A DNA stretch of 43,665 bases from Verrucomicrobiota bacterium (GTDB lineage: Bacteria; Verrucomicrobiota; Verrucomicrobiia; Limisphaerales; UBA8199), in NCBI GenBank assembly GCA_029974925.1, contig JARKQH010000107.1:1-43665 (forward strand), given 5' to 3'. The position numbers and the translations under genes were made by a program. Each line of letters starts with the position of its first letter. Positions within the stretch are counted from its first letter, which is position 1. Below the pieces are notes generated by a model that was given only the letters and a program-made list of their open reading frames with translations, was not told the DNA's origin and made no database searches. Below are positions 27,089 to 34,690 of the stretch, one piece after another.

Positions 27089-28045
27089 TTACTGCATCTT
27101 CTCGAAGGTTTTCTGCAGAATCTGCCAGTCTTTCAACCCCTTGAGCTTTTCCCGGGCGGCCGCAATCAATTCCGCTTCGCGCGCGCCCTTGGTTGGGCGC
27201 TGGACCTGGTAAAAGATGCCGAAATAGCCGGGGAACGGCTCGTCGGCGAGCTTGTAGGCGGCCACCTCGTTGGTGACATCGTGCGTCGCCGGCACGGTGT
27301 TGAACACGCCGCCCTTGCGCGGGTTGGCGGCATCGAAGGCGCCCTCGTAGAACTCGACGCACTCGCTGAGACATTCAATGAAACTGAAGCCGTCATGGTC
27401 CATCGCCGCTTCCATCATTTGCATGACGTGGTTCGGATTCGAATGGGTGGTGCGCGCCACAAAGGTCGCCCCCGCCGCCAGCGCCTGTTTCACCGGATTG
27501 ATCGGGTAATCCACCGCGCCCCACACGTCGGTCTTGCTCTTGAAACCCAAAGGCGAGGTGGGAGAGGTCTGCTTCTTGGTCAACCCGTACACCCAATTGT
27601 CCATCGCCACGCACGTCAGTTTGATGTTCTTGCGCGCGGTGTGGGTGAAATGGTTTCCGCCGATGGAAAAGAGGTCGCCGTCCCCCCCGAACACAAACAC
27701 ATGCAGGTCCGGCCGTGACAGGGCCACGCCACTGGCGAAGGCCAGCGAGCGGCCATGAATGTAGTGCGCGCCGTAACTCTGCACGAAGTAAGGAAACCGG
27801 CTCGAGCAGCCGATGCCGGAAATGGTGGTGATCTTTTCCTGCCAGAGGCGGCGTTTCTCGATCAGCTTGAAGTACAACGCGAGCACCGAAAAATCACCGC
27901 AACCGGGGCACCAGGTCGGATGGTCCGCCGCCAGCTCCTTCTTGGTGAGCGGCTTCCGCTCCGGGGCGGCGGGCACCGTCCGGGAGGCATCGGGTGAAAG
28001 AACCGGGGGTTTGTCCATGGGAGTATCAACAACAGTGGCGCTCAT
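27089..28045 (-). CDS. korB: 2-oxoacid:ferredoxin oxidoreductase, beta subunit (KorB-like)
   Basis: A 318-residue thiamine pyrophosphate-binding subunit that, with KorA, oxidatively decarboxylates a 2-oxoacid (probably 2-oxoglutarate) to acyl-CoA with reduction of ferredoxin, or runs in reverse. Family motifs are HPTWCPGCGDFSVL, GIGCSSRFPYF, the TPP/Mg motif GGDGDLFSIGGNH with AMDNWVYGLTKKQTSPTS, and the SECVEFYEGAFD segment. The start MSATVVDTPMDK was chosen because upstream codons overlap korA and look non-coding; about 35 polar residues precede the conserved core. No ferredoxin-like domain is present. It begins 29 bp after korA, so the two form an operon. Confidence 0.92.
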   Translation of the reverse strand: MSATVVDTPMDKPPVLSPDASRTVPAAPERKPLTKKELAADHPTWCPGCGDFSVLALYFKLIEKRRLWQEKITTISGIGCSSRFPYFVQSYGAHYIHGRSLAFASGVALSRPDLHVFVFGGDGDLFSIGGNHFTHTARKNIKLTCVAMDNWVYGLTKKQTSPTSPLGFKSKTDVWGAVDYPINPVKQALAAGATFVARTTHSNPNHVMQMMEAAMDHDGFSFIECLSECVEFYEGAFDAANPRKGGVFNTVPATHDVTNEVAAYKLADEPFPGYFGIFYQVQRPTKGAREAELIAAAREKLKGLKDWQILQKTFEKMQ

Positions 28046-28074
28046 AAGGGTAAAGGTTTGCGAAGGGCTCAAGG

Positions 28075-29913
28075 TCAGGATGCATGAACCGGTTGCTCTG
28101 GAGCGGGCCCGGCGGCCAGCACCGCCCGCGCGCGCTCGAGAATCTCCTTGACCTTCCAGGTCAGGCCGTCGGTCTTGTTGATGCCGGCGATTCGCGAATC
28201 GCAAAAGCGGGCCCGCAACAGCCCGGCCAACTGGCCGTAGCCGTACAGTCCTTCGTCATTCATCTCGACCACGCGAATGCTGCCGAACCCGGCAAAAATC
28301 TCTTCCAGCCCGGGTGGCAAGGGATACAGATGCTTCAAATGCAGCGACGAAATGCTTTCGCCGGCCGCCCGCGCCCGGTCCACCGCCTCCTGGATGGGAC
28401 CGCGGGTCGAGCCCCAGCCCACCAACAGCAGCCGCCCTTCCGGCGGGCCATAGACTTTCGGCACTGGCAGCGTTCGCGCCAGGGCTTGGAGCTTCCGCCG
28501 GCGCTTGGCTGTCATTTCCATGTGCAGCCGCGGCGATCCGGTCGGATGCCCCATTTCGTCGTGCTCCAATCCGCCCGCCACGGGGTAACGCCCGTTGAGA
28601 ATCCGCGTGCCCGGCACCACCCGCGGGGTGACGCCGTCGGGGGACGACAGATCATAAGGCTTGTATTCCGCCACGGGCGTGAAGTCCGGGCTGATGTCCT
28701 GGCAGACCTTTTCGAGGTCGGGCGTCGGGAAGGCTTCAATCCGGGTGGCAATGGCCTGGTCGCTGAGGATGAACACCGGCACATTGTACTTCCGCGCGAT
28801 GTTCACCGCTTCGATCGCCGTGTAAAAACAATCCTCGACGTCCGCCGGCGCCAGCACCACTCGAGGAGCATCCCCATGACTGCCGTAGCACGCCAGGTTC
28901 AGGTCCGACTGCTCCACCTGGGTCGGCAGACCGGTCGAAGGGCCCCCCCGCTGGATATTGATGACCACCAGCGGCACCTCGGACATCACCGCCCAGCCCA
29001 AGGATTCCATCTTAAGCGAAATCCCCGGCCCGCTGGAACCGGTCACCGCCACCCGCCCCGCGAAACTCGCCCCGTTCGCCATCGAAATCGCCGCAATCTC
29101 ATCCTCGCATTGCACGAAAGTCCCCCCGTACTTCGGCAGCTCCCGGCGCAGAATCTCCATCACGTCGGACCAGGGCGTGATCGGATACGCCGCCCCAAAC
29201 CGCACGCCGGCGGCGATGACACCATAAGCCAGCGCCTCATTGCCATTCATCACCACCTGGCGCCCGGAACGGTGCCGCGCTTCGGCAAACCGGTAGGTCT
29301 CCGTCCAGGCGCCCACCGTGTACCCGTAACCCGCGTGAAACGCCGCCATCGCGTTCTTGAGGACGCTCTCATCCTTGCCCTTGAACCGTTCGGTGATCAG
29401 CTCCTCCAGCTTCGGCACGTCGAGGTCAAACATCCGCGCCAGCAACCCCAGGGCGAAGACGTTCTTGCCCTTGTCCTTGGCCGTGCCTCCAATCGCCTCG
29501 ATGGTCAGGGTCGAAATCGGGATCCCCACATGCCGGTACCGGCCCTGCATCTCCGGATTCGGCTGGACATGATCCGTGTCGTAAAGCACCAGCCCCCCGG
29601 GACGCAGCGACGCCAGGTGCCCGTCATACGAATGCTGGTAAAACGCCAGCAGCACATCCGCCTCGTCCCCCGCGCTGAGCACCTCGCCCGACCCGATGCG
29701 AACCTGGAAAATGGAGGGTCCGCCCGAAATGGTCGAAGGAATCGTCATGAAGGTCATGACCTCCTGCTCGGTGCGGCCGGCCAGCCGCGCCAGAAATCCG
29801 CCAATGGCCTGAATGCCATCCTGCGAATTGCCGGCGATCCGGATGACCGCCTCGTTGATCGTGCTGACCCTGGGAGCGCCGCCTGCGGCGGCGGCAGCTT
29901 CGGTCGTGTTCAT
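28075..29913 (-). CDS. korA: 2-oxoacid:ferredoxin oxidoreductase, fused gamma-alpha subunit (KorA-like)
   Basis: A 612-residue protein with the gamma (CoA/transfer) domain fused in front of the alpha (pyrimidine-binding) domain, the usual KorA layout. The gamma part begins EAVIRIAGNSQDGIQAIGG and includes the SYDGHLASLRPGG segment; the alpha part starts near MNGNEALAYGVIAAGVRFG, with AAYPITPWSDVMEIL, ITGSSGPGISLKMES-type and NIQRGGPSTGLPTQVEQSDL motifs. The C-terminal domain (KVYGPPEGRLLLVGWGSTRG to LKHLYPLPPGLEEIF) is typical. The ATG at 29913 (MNTTEAAAAAGG) was chosen; an earlier in-frame ATG exists 3 codons upstream. With KorB it would feed the TCA cycle in the oxidative or reductive direction. 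A strong promoter-like sequence lies upstream. Confidence 0.93.
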   Translation of the reverse strand: MNTTEAAAAAGGAPRVSTINEAVIRIAGNSQDGIQAIGGFLARLAGRTEQEVMTFMTIPSTISGGPSIFQVRIGSGEVLSAGDEADVLLAFYQHSYDGHLASLRPGGLVLYDTDHVQPNPEMQGRYRHVGIPISTLTIEAIGGTAKDKGKNVFALGLLARMFDLDVPKLEELITERFKGKDESVLKNAMAAFHAGYGYTVGAWTETYRFAEARHRSGRQVVMNGNEALAYGVIAAGVRFGAAYPITPWSDVMEILRRELPKYGGTFVQCEDEIAAISMANGASFAGRVAVTGSSGPGISLKMESLGWAVMSEVPLVVINIQRGGPSTGLPTQVEQSDLNLACYGSHGDAPRVVLAPADVEDCFYTAIEAVNIARKYNVPVFILSDQAIATRIEAFPTPDLEKVCQDISPDFTPVAEYKPYDLSSPDGVTPRVVPGTRILNGRYPVAGGLEHDEMGHPTGSPRLHMEMTAKRRRKLQALARTLPVPKVYGPPEGRLLLVGWGSTRGPIQEAVDRARAAGESISSLHLKHLYPLPPGLEEIFAGFGSIRVVEMNDEGLYGYGQLAGLLRARFCDSRIAGINKTDGLTWKVKEILERARAVLAAGPAPEQPVHAS

Positions 29914-29990
29914 GCCATGCATTCTGGATTGCTGTTCTGGTGTCGCGCCCGACTGCGTCCGCAATCAGCGCCATTTAATATCTAAATAAA

Positions 29991-30018
29991 ATTCTATCAT
30001 TCTGACCCGAAGTGTCAA
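29991..30018 (-). promoter_or_regulatory. Strong sigma-70-like promoter of korAB
   Basis: On the minus strand, TTGACA (30013-30018) is followed after 16 bp by TAGAAT (29991-29996), five of six matches to TATAAT. It lies in a markedly AT-rich gap and would give a leader of about 70 bases before korA. It is the best promoter match in the window. Confidence 0.72.
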
Positions 30019-30075
30019 TGGATTATAAACCGTTTTATCAGCTTGACCGACAAGACCTTGCGTCAGAGTTGCTAA

Positions 30076-30093
30076 TTGTCATCAGACTGACAA
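30076..30093. promoter_or_regulatory. Inverted repeat upstream of the korAB promoter, possible operator
   Basis: TTGTCA, six bases TCAGAC, and TGACAA form a perfect 6-6-6 inverted repeat about 58 bp upstream of the korAB -35 box, inside the AT-rich gap. The size and position fit a dimeric activator site. No regulator gene is adjacent, so the role is a guess. Confidence 0.35.
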
Positions 30094-30148
30094 AAAATGT
30101 TAATTAGATATTTGAATCATCCTGCCTTTTCCACTTCATGGCCGTTGC

Positions 30149-30928
30149 TCAAGCCCCGCCCGCCCCGAGATAGTATCGCAACGCCTCGGCCACCCCCGCG
30201 CCCTGCGATGCCTGGCTCACGTATCCCCCTTGTTCCAGCACGGCGGCCCGGACGGGTGGGACCGCGTTGGCCGGCGCCGCCAGGCAGGCTGCATACGCGC
30301 GCGACAGCATCGGCAGATCGTTCAGATGATCGCCGGCCGCGAAGACTGCTTCCCGCGACAGCCCGAGCCGCCGCGTGATTTCCGCCAGGGCCGTGCCCTT
30401 GTTGTAGGCGCGGTGACTGAACCGGGCGTAAACGTCGTTGCGCACGACGGTGAGGTCGGGCACGCGCCGGCAGTAATGCTCGAGGTGGTCCAGGATGAGG
30501 TCCATGTCGCCGTTGGTGCTGGTGATCAGGCAGAGGGGCGAATAAGCGTCCTCATAAATCCGCGCGTGGAAGCGGGCATTGATCCAGGCCACCATCGCCG
30601 GCACGTCGGGCCGGATGCGCGCGAACAGCTCGGCGTGGGCGCGGTGGCACGCCTCGTTCCACTCCGGCAGCGGCACGTATTGGGAATCCCGGTGCTGATA
30701 CACTTCCCGCTCGACCAGAACCAGGTAGTCGGGCTCCACCTCGATGCCGGCGCGCCCCAGCGCTTCCATCAGGCTCGACATGTCCCGGCCGGTGTTGATG
30801 ATCCACCGCGCCCCCTCGGCCTGCAGCCGCGCAATCTGTTCCTGCAATTCGCTCGGGATGGGCGGGTGCTCAAATTCCGTGAAGAGTGTCCCATCGAAAT
30901 CCGTTGAAAGTAACTTGATCCGGGTCAT
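30149..30928 (-). CDS. HAD-superfamily phosphatase (Cof/SPP type, subfamily IIB)
   Basis: A 259-residue cytoplasmic HAD hydrolase. Motif I is STDFDGTLF (nucleophile Asp10 and acid Asp12), motif II the threonine in INTGRDMSS, motif III the lysine in AYNKGTALAEI, and motif IV GDHLNDLPML with paired aspartates. The cap domain between motifs II and III (about 75-180) is of the IIB type seen in Cof-like sugar phosphatases and sucrose-phosphate phosphatases. The substrate is probably a small phosphorylated sugar. It lies between korAB and a divergently placed coiled-coil gene, 52 bp from the latter's start, and appears to be transcribed alone. Confidence 0.88.
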   Translation of the reverse strand: MTRIKLLSTDFDGTLFTEFEHPPIPSELQEQIARLQAEGARWIINTGRDMSSLMEALGRAGIEVEPDYLVLVEREVYQHRDSQYVPLPEWNEACHRAHAELFARIRPDVPAMVAWINARFHARIYEDAYSPLCLITSTNGDMDLILDHLEHYCRRVPDLTVVRNDVYARFSHRAYNKGTALAEITRRLGLSREAVFAAGDHLNDLPMLSRAYAACLAAPANAVPPVRAAVLEQGGYVSQASQGAGVAEALRYYLGAGGA

Positions 30929-30980
30929 GATGCTGTTCTTGCCTCCTGACAGATTGGTGGGATACTGGGAATTGTCAAAA

Positions 30981-31259
30981 ATGAAAACCGCTTACGAATT
31001 GGCGATGGAGCGCCTGGCGCGGAGTTCGCCCTCCATCAAGCTGTCCGCGCGGCAAAAGCAGGCCCTGGCGGAACTGGACGCCCGGTACGCCGCCAAAATC
31101 GCCGAACGCGAGCTTTTGCTCAAAGGCGAAATGGCCAAGGCCGCCGAGCAGGGCGACTTCGAAGCTCTCGAACAGCTCGAAAAACAACTGGTTAGCGACC
31201 GCAAATCCCTGCAGGCCGAGCTGGAGGAAAAGAAAGAGCAGATTCGACAGGGCAAGTGA
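30981..31259 (+). CDS. Small coiled-coil protein of unknown function
   Basis: A 92-residue protein starting MKTAYELAMERLARSSPSIK. It is almost entirely helical and charged, with heptad-like stretches (RYAAKIAERELLLKGEMAKA and LEQLEKQLVSDRKSLQAEL), and ends in KKEQIRQGK. It has no signal peptide or membrane segment. I have the impression that similar small proteins are widespread in Verrucomicrobiota, but no function is known to me. The start was placed at 30981 because the upstream part of the frame is antisense to the HAD gene and has no helical character. It is divergent from the HAD phosphatase. Confidence 0.72.
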   Translation: MKTAYELAMERLARSSPSIKLSARQKQALAELDARYAAKIAERELLLKGEMAKAAEQGDFEALEQLEKQLVSDRKSLQAELEEKKEQIRQGK

Positions 31260-31361
31260 CTGCGGACGCCGGAAGGGCTTGCTTGCGCCTGCCGGGGGTT
31301 TGGGCTTTCGAATCGCCCGCCGGAACCGGCTGTCTCGAGCCCGCGGCCTCCCGCTGCCGCC

Positions 31362-32318
31362 TTACTCTGGAGGCGGCAAGGAGGTGTCTGCGTCGTCCAG
31401 GCCGTCGTGCCAACTCAGCGGCGCCAGCGACAGGCCGCCACGCTCCCAGCCGGCGTGGCTGATGTACCATTGGCCGTCCACATCCCGCACCACCTCGGAG
31501 GCGTGGGCGTGGATGGTGCCGACCTGGTTCTGGATTTCCCAGTGAAAGGGGTCCTGGCTCAGAAACACGTTGATCGTCCCCCCATCACATGCGAACAAAT
31601 AATAGGAAGCGCCCCGCCTTAAAACAAACGGCGACTCGGTCGGCCCGCCGAAGGTCCCCGTTCGGGGATGGGTGAACACGACGCGCCGGTTGCCCCATCT
31701 GAGCAGGTCCCGGCTCGTCACCGCCGCCACCACATGGTTGCCGCCCTCCGGCTTCGAGGTGGCGGTGTAATACAAAATCCATTCCCCGCCGGCGGACAGC
31801 ACCATCGGGTCCCGCGCATCAAAACCATCCGTCAACAACGGATTCGCCGGGCTCCGTTCCCATTCCCACAGGTCTTTCGAGGTCAGCAAATGAATCTTGT
31901 ATTGGTGCCCCTGGCTGTTGCCGACGCACACAAACATGTAGTAGAGACCGTTGTGCCGGATCACATGCGGCGCCCAGAACAGCCATTCCCCGTGCTTCGC
32001 CCAGTCCGCCATGACCGCAAAACGCTCCTTGCGCCACGGCGCCTGGGTCAACCGCTGCGCCGTGGCGTGCAGCAGATTCTTGCCGGGGTCCCGAAAAAAA
32101 TCCACCGGGAGGATGTGGGTGATGCCGAACACGTGCCAGGTGCCGTCCGGGCCACGAACAAAAGTGTGGTCGTTGATGCACCACGGATCGCGTTCGCCGG
32201 CTTGGGGGTCGAAAATTTCGATGAACTTGCCCGCTTCAACCAGCACCCGGTTGGTGGCGGCCGGGCTGCCGCAGGCCATTCCCCCCGCCAGGAGCGCCAT
32301 CCAGAGAACGGTCCTCAT
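31362..32318 (-). CDS. Secreted five-bladed beta-propeller glycoside hydrolase-like protein (GH43/GH32 clan)
   Basis: A 318-residue exported protein. The start MRTVLWMALLAGG opens a signal peptide, with cleavage likely after SPAA, and GGAGGAGG just upstream is a good Shine-Dalgarno. Blade motifs typical of the propeller glycosidases recur: ERDPWCINDHTFV, WAPHVIRHNGLYYMFV, DARDPMVLSAGGEWILYY, PTESPFVLRRGASYYLFA and HASEVVRDVDGQWYISH. The Asp in the first blade and the Glu in TESPFV are candidate catalytic residues by analogy with GH43. The substrate, probably a plant or algal polysaccharide fragment, is unknown. It starts 19 bp after the stop of the lipase-like gene, so the two are likely co-transcribed. 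Confidence 0.68.
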   Translation of the reverse strand: MRTVLWMALLAGGMACGSPAATNRVLVEAGKFIEIFDPQAGERDPWCINDHTFVRGPDGTWHVFGITHILPVDFFRDPGKNLLHATAQRLTQAPWRKERFAVMADWAKHGEWLFWAPHVIRHNGLYYMFVCVGNSQGHQYKIHLLTSKDLWEWERSPANPLLTDGFDARDPMVLSAGGEWILYYTATSKPEGGNHVVAAVTSRDLLRWGNRRVVFTHPRTGTFGGPTESPFVLRRGASYYLFACDGGTINVFLSQDPFHWEIQNQVGTIHAHASEVVRDVDGQWYISHAGWERGGLSLAPLSWHDGLDDADTSLPPPE

Positions 32319-32337
32319 TTTCCGCCTCCTCCCCGCC

Positions 32338-33777
32338 TCAACGCAACGAGTCAAACCAGCTCAGGATGAGCGGCACGCCGGAAAACAGGCAGGTGCCATG
32401 CGTCCCCCCCGGATTCGGGTCCACCAGTTGCACCCGGTTGGTATCCGCGCCGGCCGCGACAAAGCTCGCATAGGCGATGGCCGAATTGGCAAACGGGACC
32501 ACATCATCCGCCGCGCAGTGGAACAGGCGGGTGGGCGAAACCGGGGCCCAGCCGAGCAAGTCGTTCTCCCGCAATACCAGGCGGAAGGGATGATTCGGAT
32601 CGTTCTTGAACGCCTCGAGAAAGGCCGGCTTGAGAATCTCACTCGGAATGCCCGAGGGCGGCATCGCGGCGTCAATCTGGTCGCCGGTATGTTCGCCATC
32701 GAACAGGGGAGGGAGCGTGTGGGCGTAAGGCTCGACCAGAACCTCGGCGGGATCCTCAAACAGGTGATAAATGCTGTTGTAGGTGAACAGGACGTAGGGA
32801 AGATAGTTCGGCGACGGATAAGCCTGGGGCGCCACCATGATGGTGGCCATGGTCCCGGACAGATCATACGGGCCATCCGAGGGGGCCGAGGCGGTAATGG
32901 GAAACTCGGCCGCATGTTTCCGTTCGATTTCCTGTTGCGCGGCCAGCGTCACATATCCCCCCTGCGAATAGCCAAACAGGAAGAGCTTCCCGCTCAAGCC
33001 CTGCGGCACCGCTTGCTGGATCGCCGGCACGCCCGCCACGCTCGCCCGCGCCGCCCGCAACATGTCCACCACCGCCGTCGCGCTCGAGCGCCGGTGCACG
33101 TAGGGATGCACGTTCGTCGAACCCTCGCCCAGCCCCAGGTAATCCGGCATCGCCACCACGTAGCCGTGACACGCCGCAATCAAACCCACCGCCCGCTCGG
33201 GCACGCCCACATACGACGGCGCGTCAATGCGCCGATGGACCGTTCCATGCTGGTAACTGAACAAATCCGCCGGCGTTGGAATGCCCACCGGGACGAAGAG
33301 CGCCCCCGACGCCAGCGTCGGCCCCAGCAACCCGTCCACCGTTTCGTAATCTATCCGGTAAACATTCACGCCGTACGAGGCGGTAAAAGGGATATCAATC
33401 CCATACTGCAGCTCCGCCACCTGAATCAACGAATTCATTGTCGCCTGCGACGCGCTTTCCTGGAACGTCACCCCCGCCACCCGTCCCCGCTCAATCACCG
33501 CCAGCCGGTAAAACCGCGCGGCCTCCGTTCCAAGCGGGTCGGCAAAAGTCGTCCCGCCAATGGGCCAGTCATCCCACGGCAACAAAGGCGTCCAGCGCCC
33601 TCCCGCCAAGGCGGGCCGGTATTGGACGGTATAAACCTTGCCCGCCCCCTGGCTGGGCCACGTCAATCGCACCTGGTCGTTCTCCGGTTGGATGCTCAAA
33701 TTAAAGCCCCGGCAGGGCGCCTCAGACAGAACCCCGAACATCCACGCGACACTCAGGAAGTAAACTAACCGTTTCAT
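32338..33777 (-). CDS. Secreted alpha/beta hydrolase, lipase-like
   Basis: A 479-residue exported protein. After a signal peptide (MKRLVYFLSVAWMFGVLSEA) comes a beta module of about 70 residues with QVRLTWPSQGAGKVYTVQYR and ending in ARFYRLAVIE, a motif shared with other exported proteins of this window. The hydrolase domain follows from about 105: MPDYLGLGEGS, the nucleophile elbow GYSQGG (Ser271), FHCAADDVVPF with a candidate acid, and GGTHGTCLF near the end with a candidate histidine. This pattern is like secretory (LIP-type) lipases and related esterases. The module placed at the N-terminus rather than the C-terminus is unusual. It is followed by a glycosidase gene in what looks like a two-gene unit for breakdown of external matter. 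Confidence 0.78.
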   Translation of the reverse strand: MKRLVYFLSVAWMFGVLSEAPCRGFNLSIQPENDQVRLTWPSQGAGKVYTVQYRPALAGGRWTPLLPWDDWPIGGTTFADPLGTEAARFYRLAVIERGRVAGVTFQESASQATMNSLIQVAELQYGIDIPFTASYGVNVYRIDYETVDGLLGPTLASGALFVPVGIPTPADLFSYQHGTVHRRIDAPSYVGVPERAVGLIAACHGYVVAMPDYLGLGEGSTNVHPYVHRRSSATAVVDMLRAARASVAGVPAIQQAVPQGLSGKLFLFGYSQGGYVTLAAQQEIERKHAAEFPITASAPSDGPYDLSGTMATIMVAPQAYPSPNYLPYVLFTYNSIYHLFEDPAEVLVEPYAHTLPPLFDGEHTGDQIDAAMPPSGIPSEILKPAFLEAFKNDPNHPFRLVLRENDLLGWAPVSPTRLFHCAADDVVPFANSAIAYASFVAAGADTNRVQLVDPNPGGTHGTCLFSGVPLILSWFDSLR

Positions 33778-34063
33778 GGGAATGACCTTTCTGGAATTAC
33801 GCGCCCGCCGCTCTCCCAGGCGGCCGGCCTGCTCCGGCCGCGCCGCAATTGAAGTTGGCCCGGGCTCATAATGTTCCCATCCTCCCCTCGCATGGCGGGC
33901 CTGTCAAGAAGCCGCGCCATCCTTCTGGTTCGCGCCCTCCCCACCCGCCCCGGCGGTTCCCGCGCGCGGGGGCCCCGTTTCAGGCCGCCCGGGGCGGAAA
34001 GCGGAAGGAGGCGACAGTGGTTTTGCATTGACAAAGTGGCCTTTTTTTGCCATCAGGGCGGGG

Positions 34064-34663
34064 ATGCGGATCGCCGTAACTCAAATGAGCAACGAGGTGC
34101 TGTTGCGCCAGTTGCTGGACGCCATTCCCGCATTCGTGTTCCTGGTGGACCAGGACGTCACGATCCTCGACTATAACGCCGCGGCGGCGGAATTGCTCGG
34201 ACCGGACCCCCAGAAGGCCTTGCGGCAGCGGAGCGGGGAGGCAATCCGTTGCGCTCGCGCCAAGGACTCGCCAGAGGGATGCGGCCGCGGCGGTTTTTGC
34301 CGCCACTGCGGACTGCGGTCGGCGGTAAATGAAGCCTTCGCGGGCCACCGGGTGGTGCGCCGGCGAGTGCGCATGGAATTGATGGAAGCCGGCGAGTCGC
34401 GGGAGGTCTGTTTTCTCTTAACCGCGTCGCCGTTTTCGTACCAGAACCATGAGCGGGTGGTGCTGGTGCTGGAGAACCTGAGCGAGGTGGTCCAGTTGGA
34501 GCGCATCATCCCCATTTGTGTTCGCTGCCATAAAATGCGCGACGACAAGCAATTCTGGTCCAATGTGGACGAATACCTGCGCCGGCACATAGACCTGACC
34601 TTCACGCACAGCCTGTGCCCGGACTGTGTGCGCATCGAGAAAGCGAAGCTCGAACAAACCTAG
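34064..34663 (+). CDS. PAS-domain protein with two cysteine clusters
   Basis: A 199-residue protein. A PAS domain (LDAIPAFVFLVDQDVTILDYNAAAAELLG onward, residues 18-145) contains a loop with Cys63, Cys73, Cys79 and Cys82 (GCGRGGFCRHCG). It is followed by a C-terminal segment IPICVRCHKMRDDKQFW with a second set, Cys152, Cys155, Cys185 and Cys188 (HSLCPDCVR), a tail common at the end of PAS response regulators and sensor proteins. Either set could bind zinc or a redox centre. There is no kinase, GGDEF or DNA-binding output domain. The ATG at 34064 was chosen; a second in-frame ATG at 34085 is possible. It ends 27 bp before the metallopeptidase gene and may be co-transcribed with it. Confidence 0.82.
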   Translation: MRIAVTQMSNEVLLRQLLDAIPAFVFLVDQDVTILDYNAAAAELLGPDPQKALRQRSGEAIRCARAKDSPEGCGRGGFCRHCGLRSAVNEAFAGHRVVRRRVRMELMEAGESREVCFLLTASPFSYQNHERVVLVLENLSEVVQLERIIPICVRCHKMRDDKQFWSNVDEYLRRHIDLTFTHSLCPDCVRIEKAKLEQT

Positions 34664-34690
34664 AACCCGATTCCCAGCCGGGGGGGCGAA

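Noticed and set aside
28084-29985. A 633-codon open frame antisense to korA
   Set aside because: Long antisense frames are common in this GC range; the composition is Arg/His/Pro-rich without domains, while korA is clear on the other strand.
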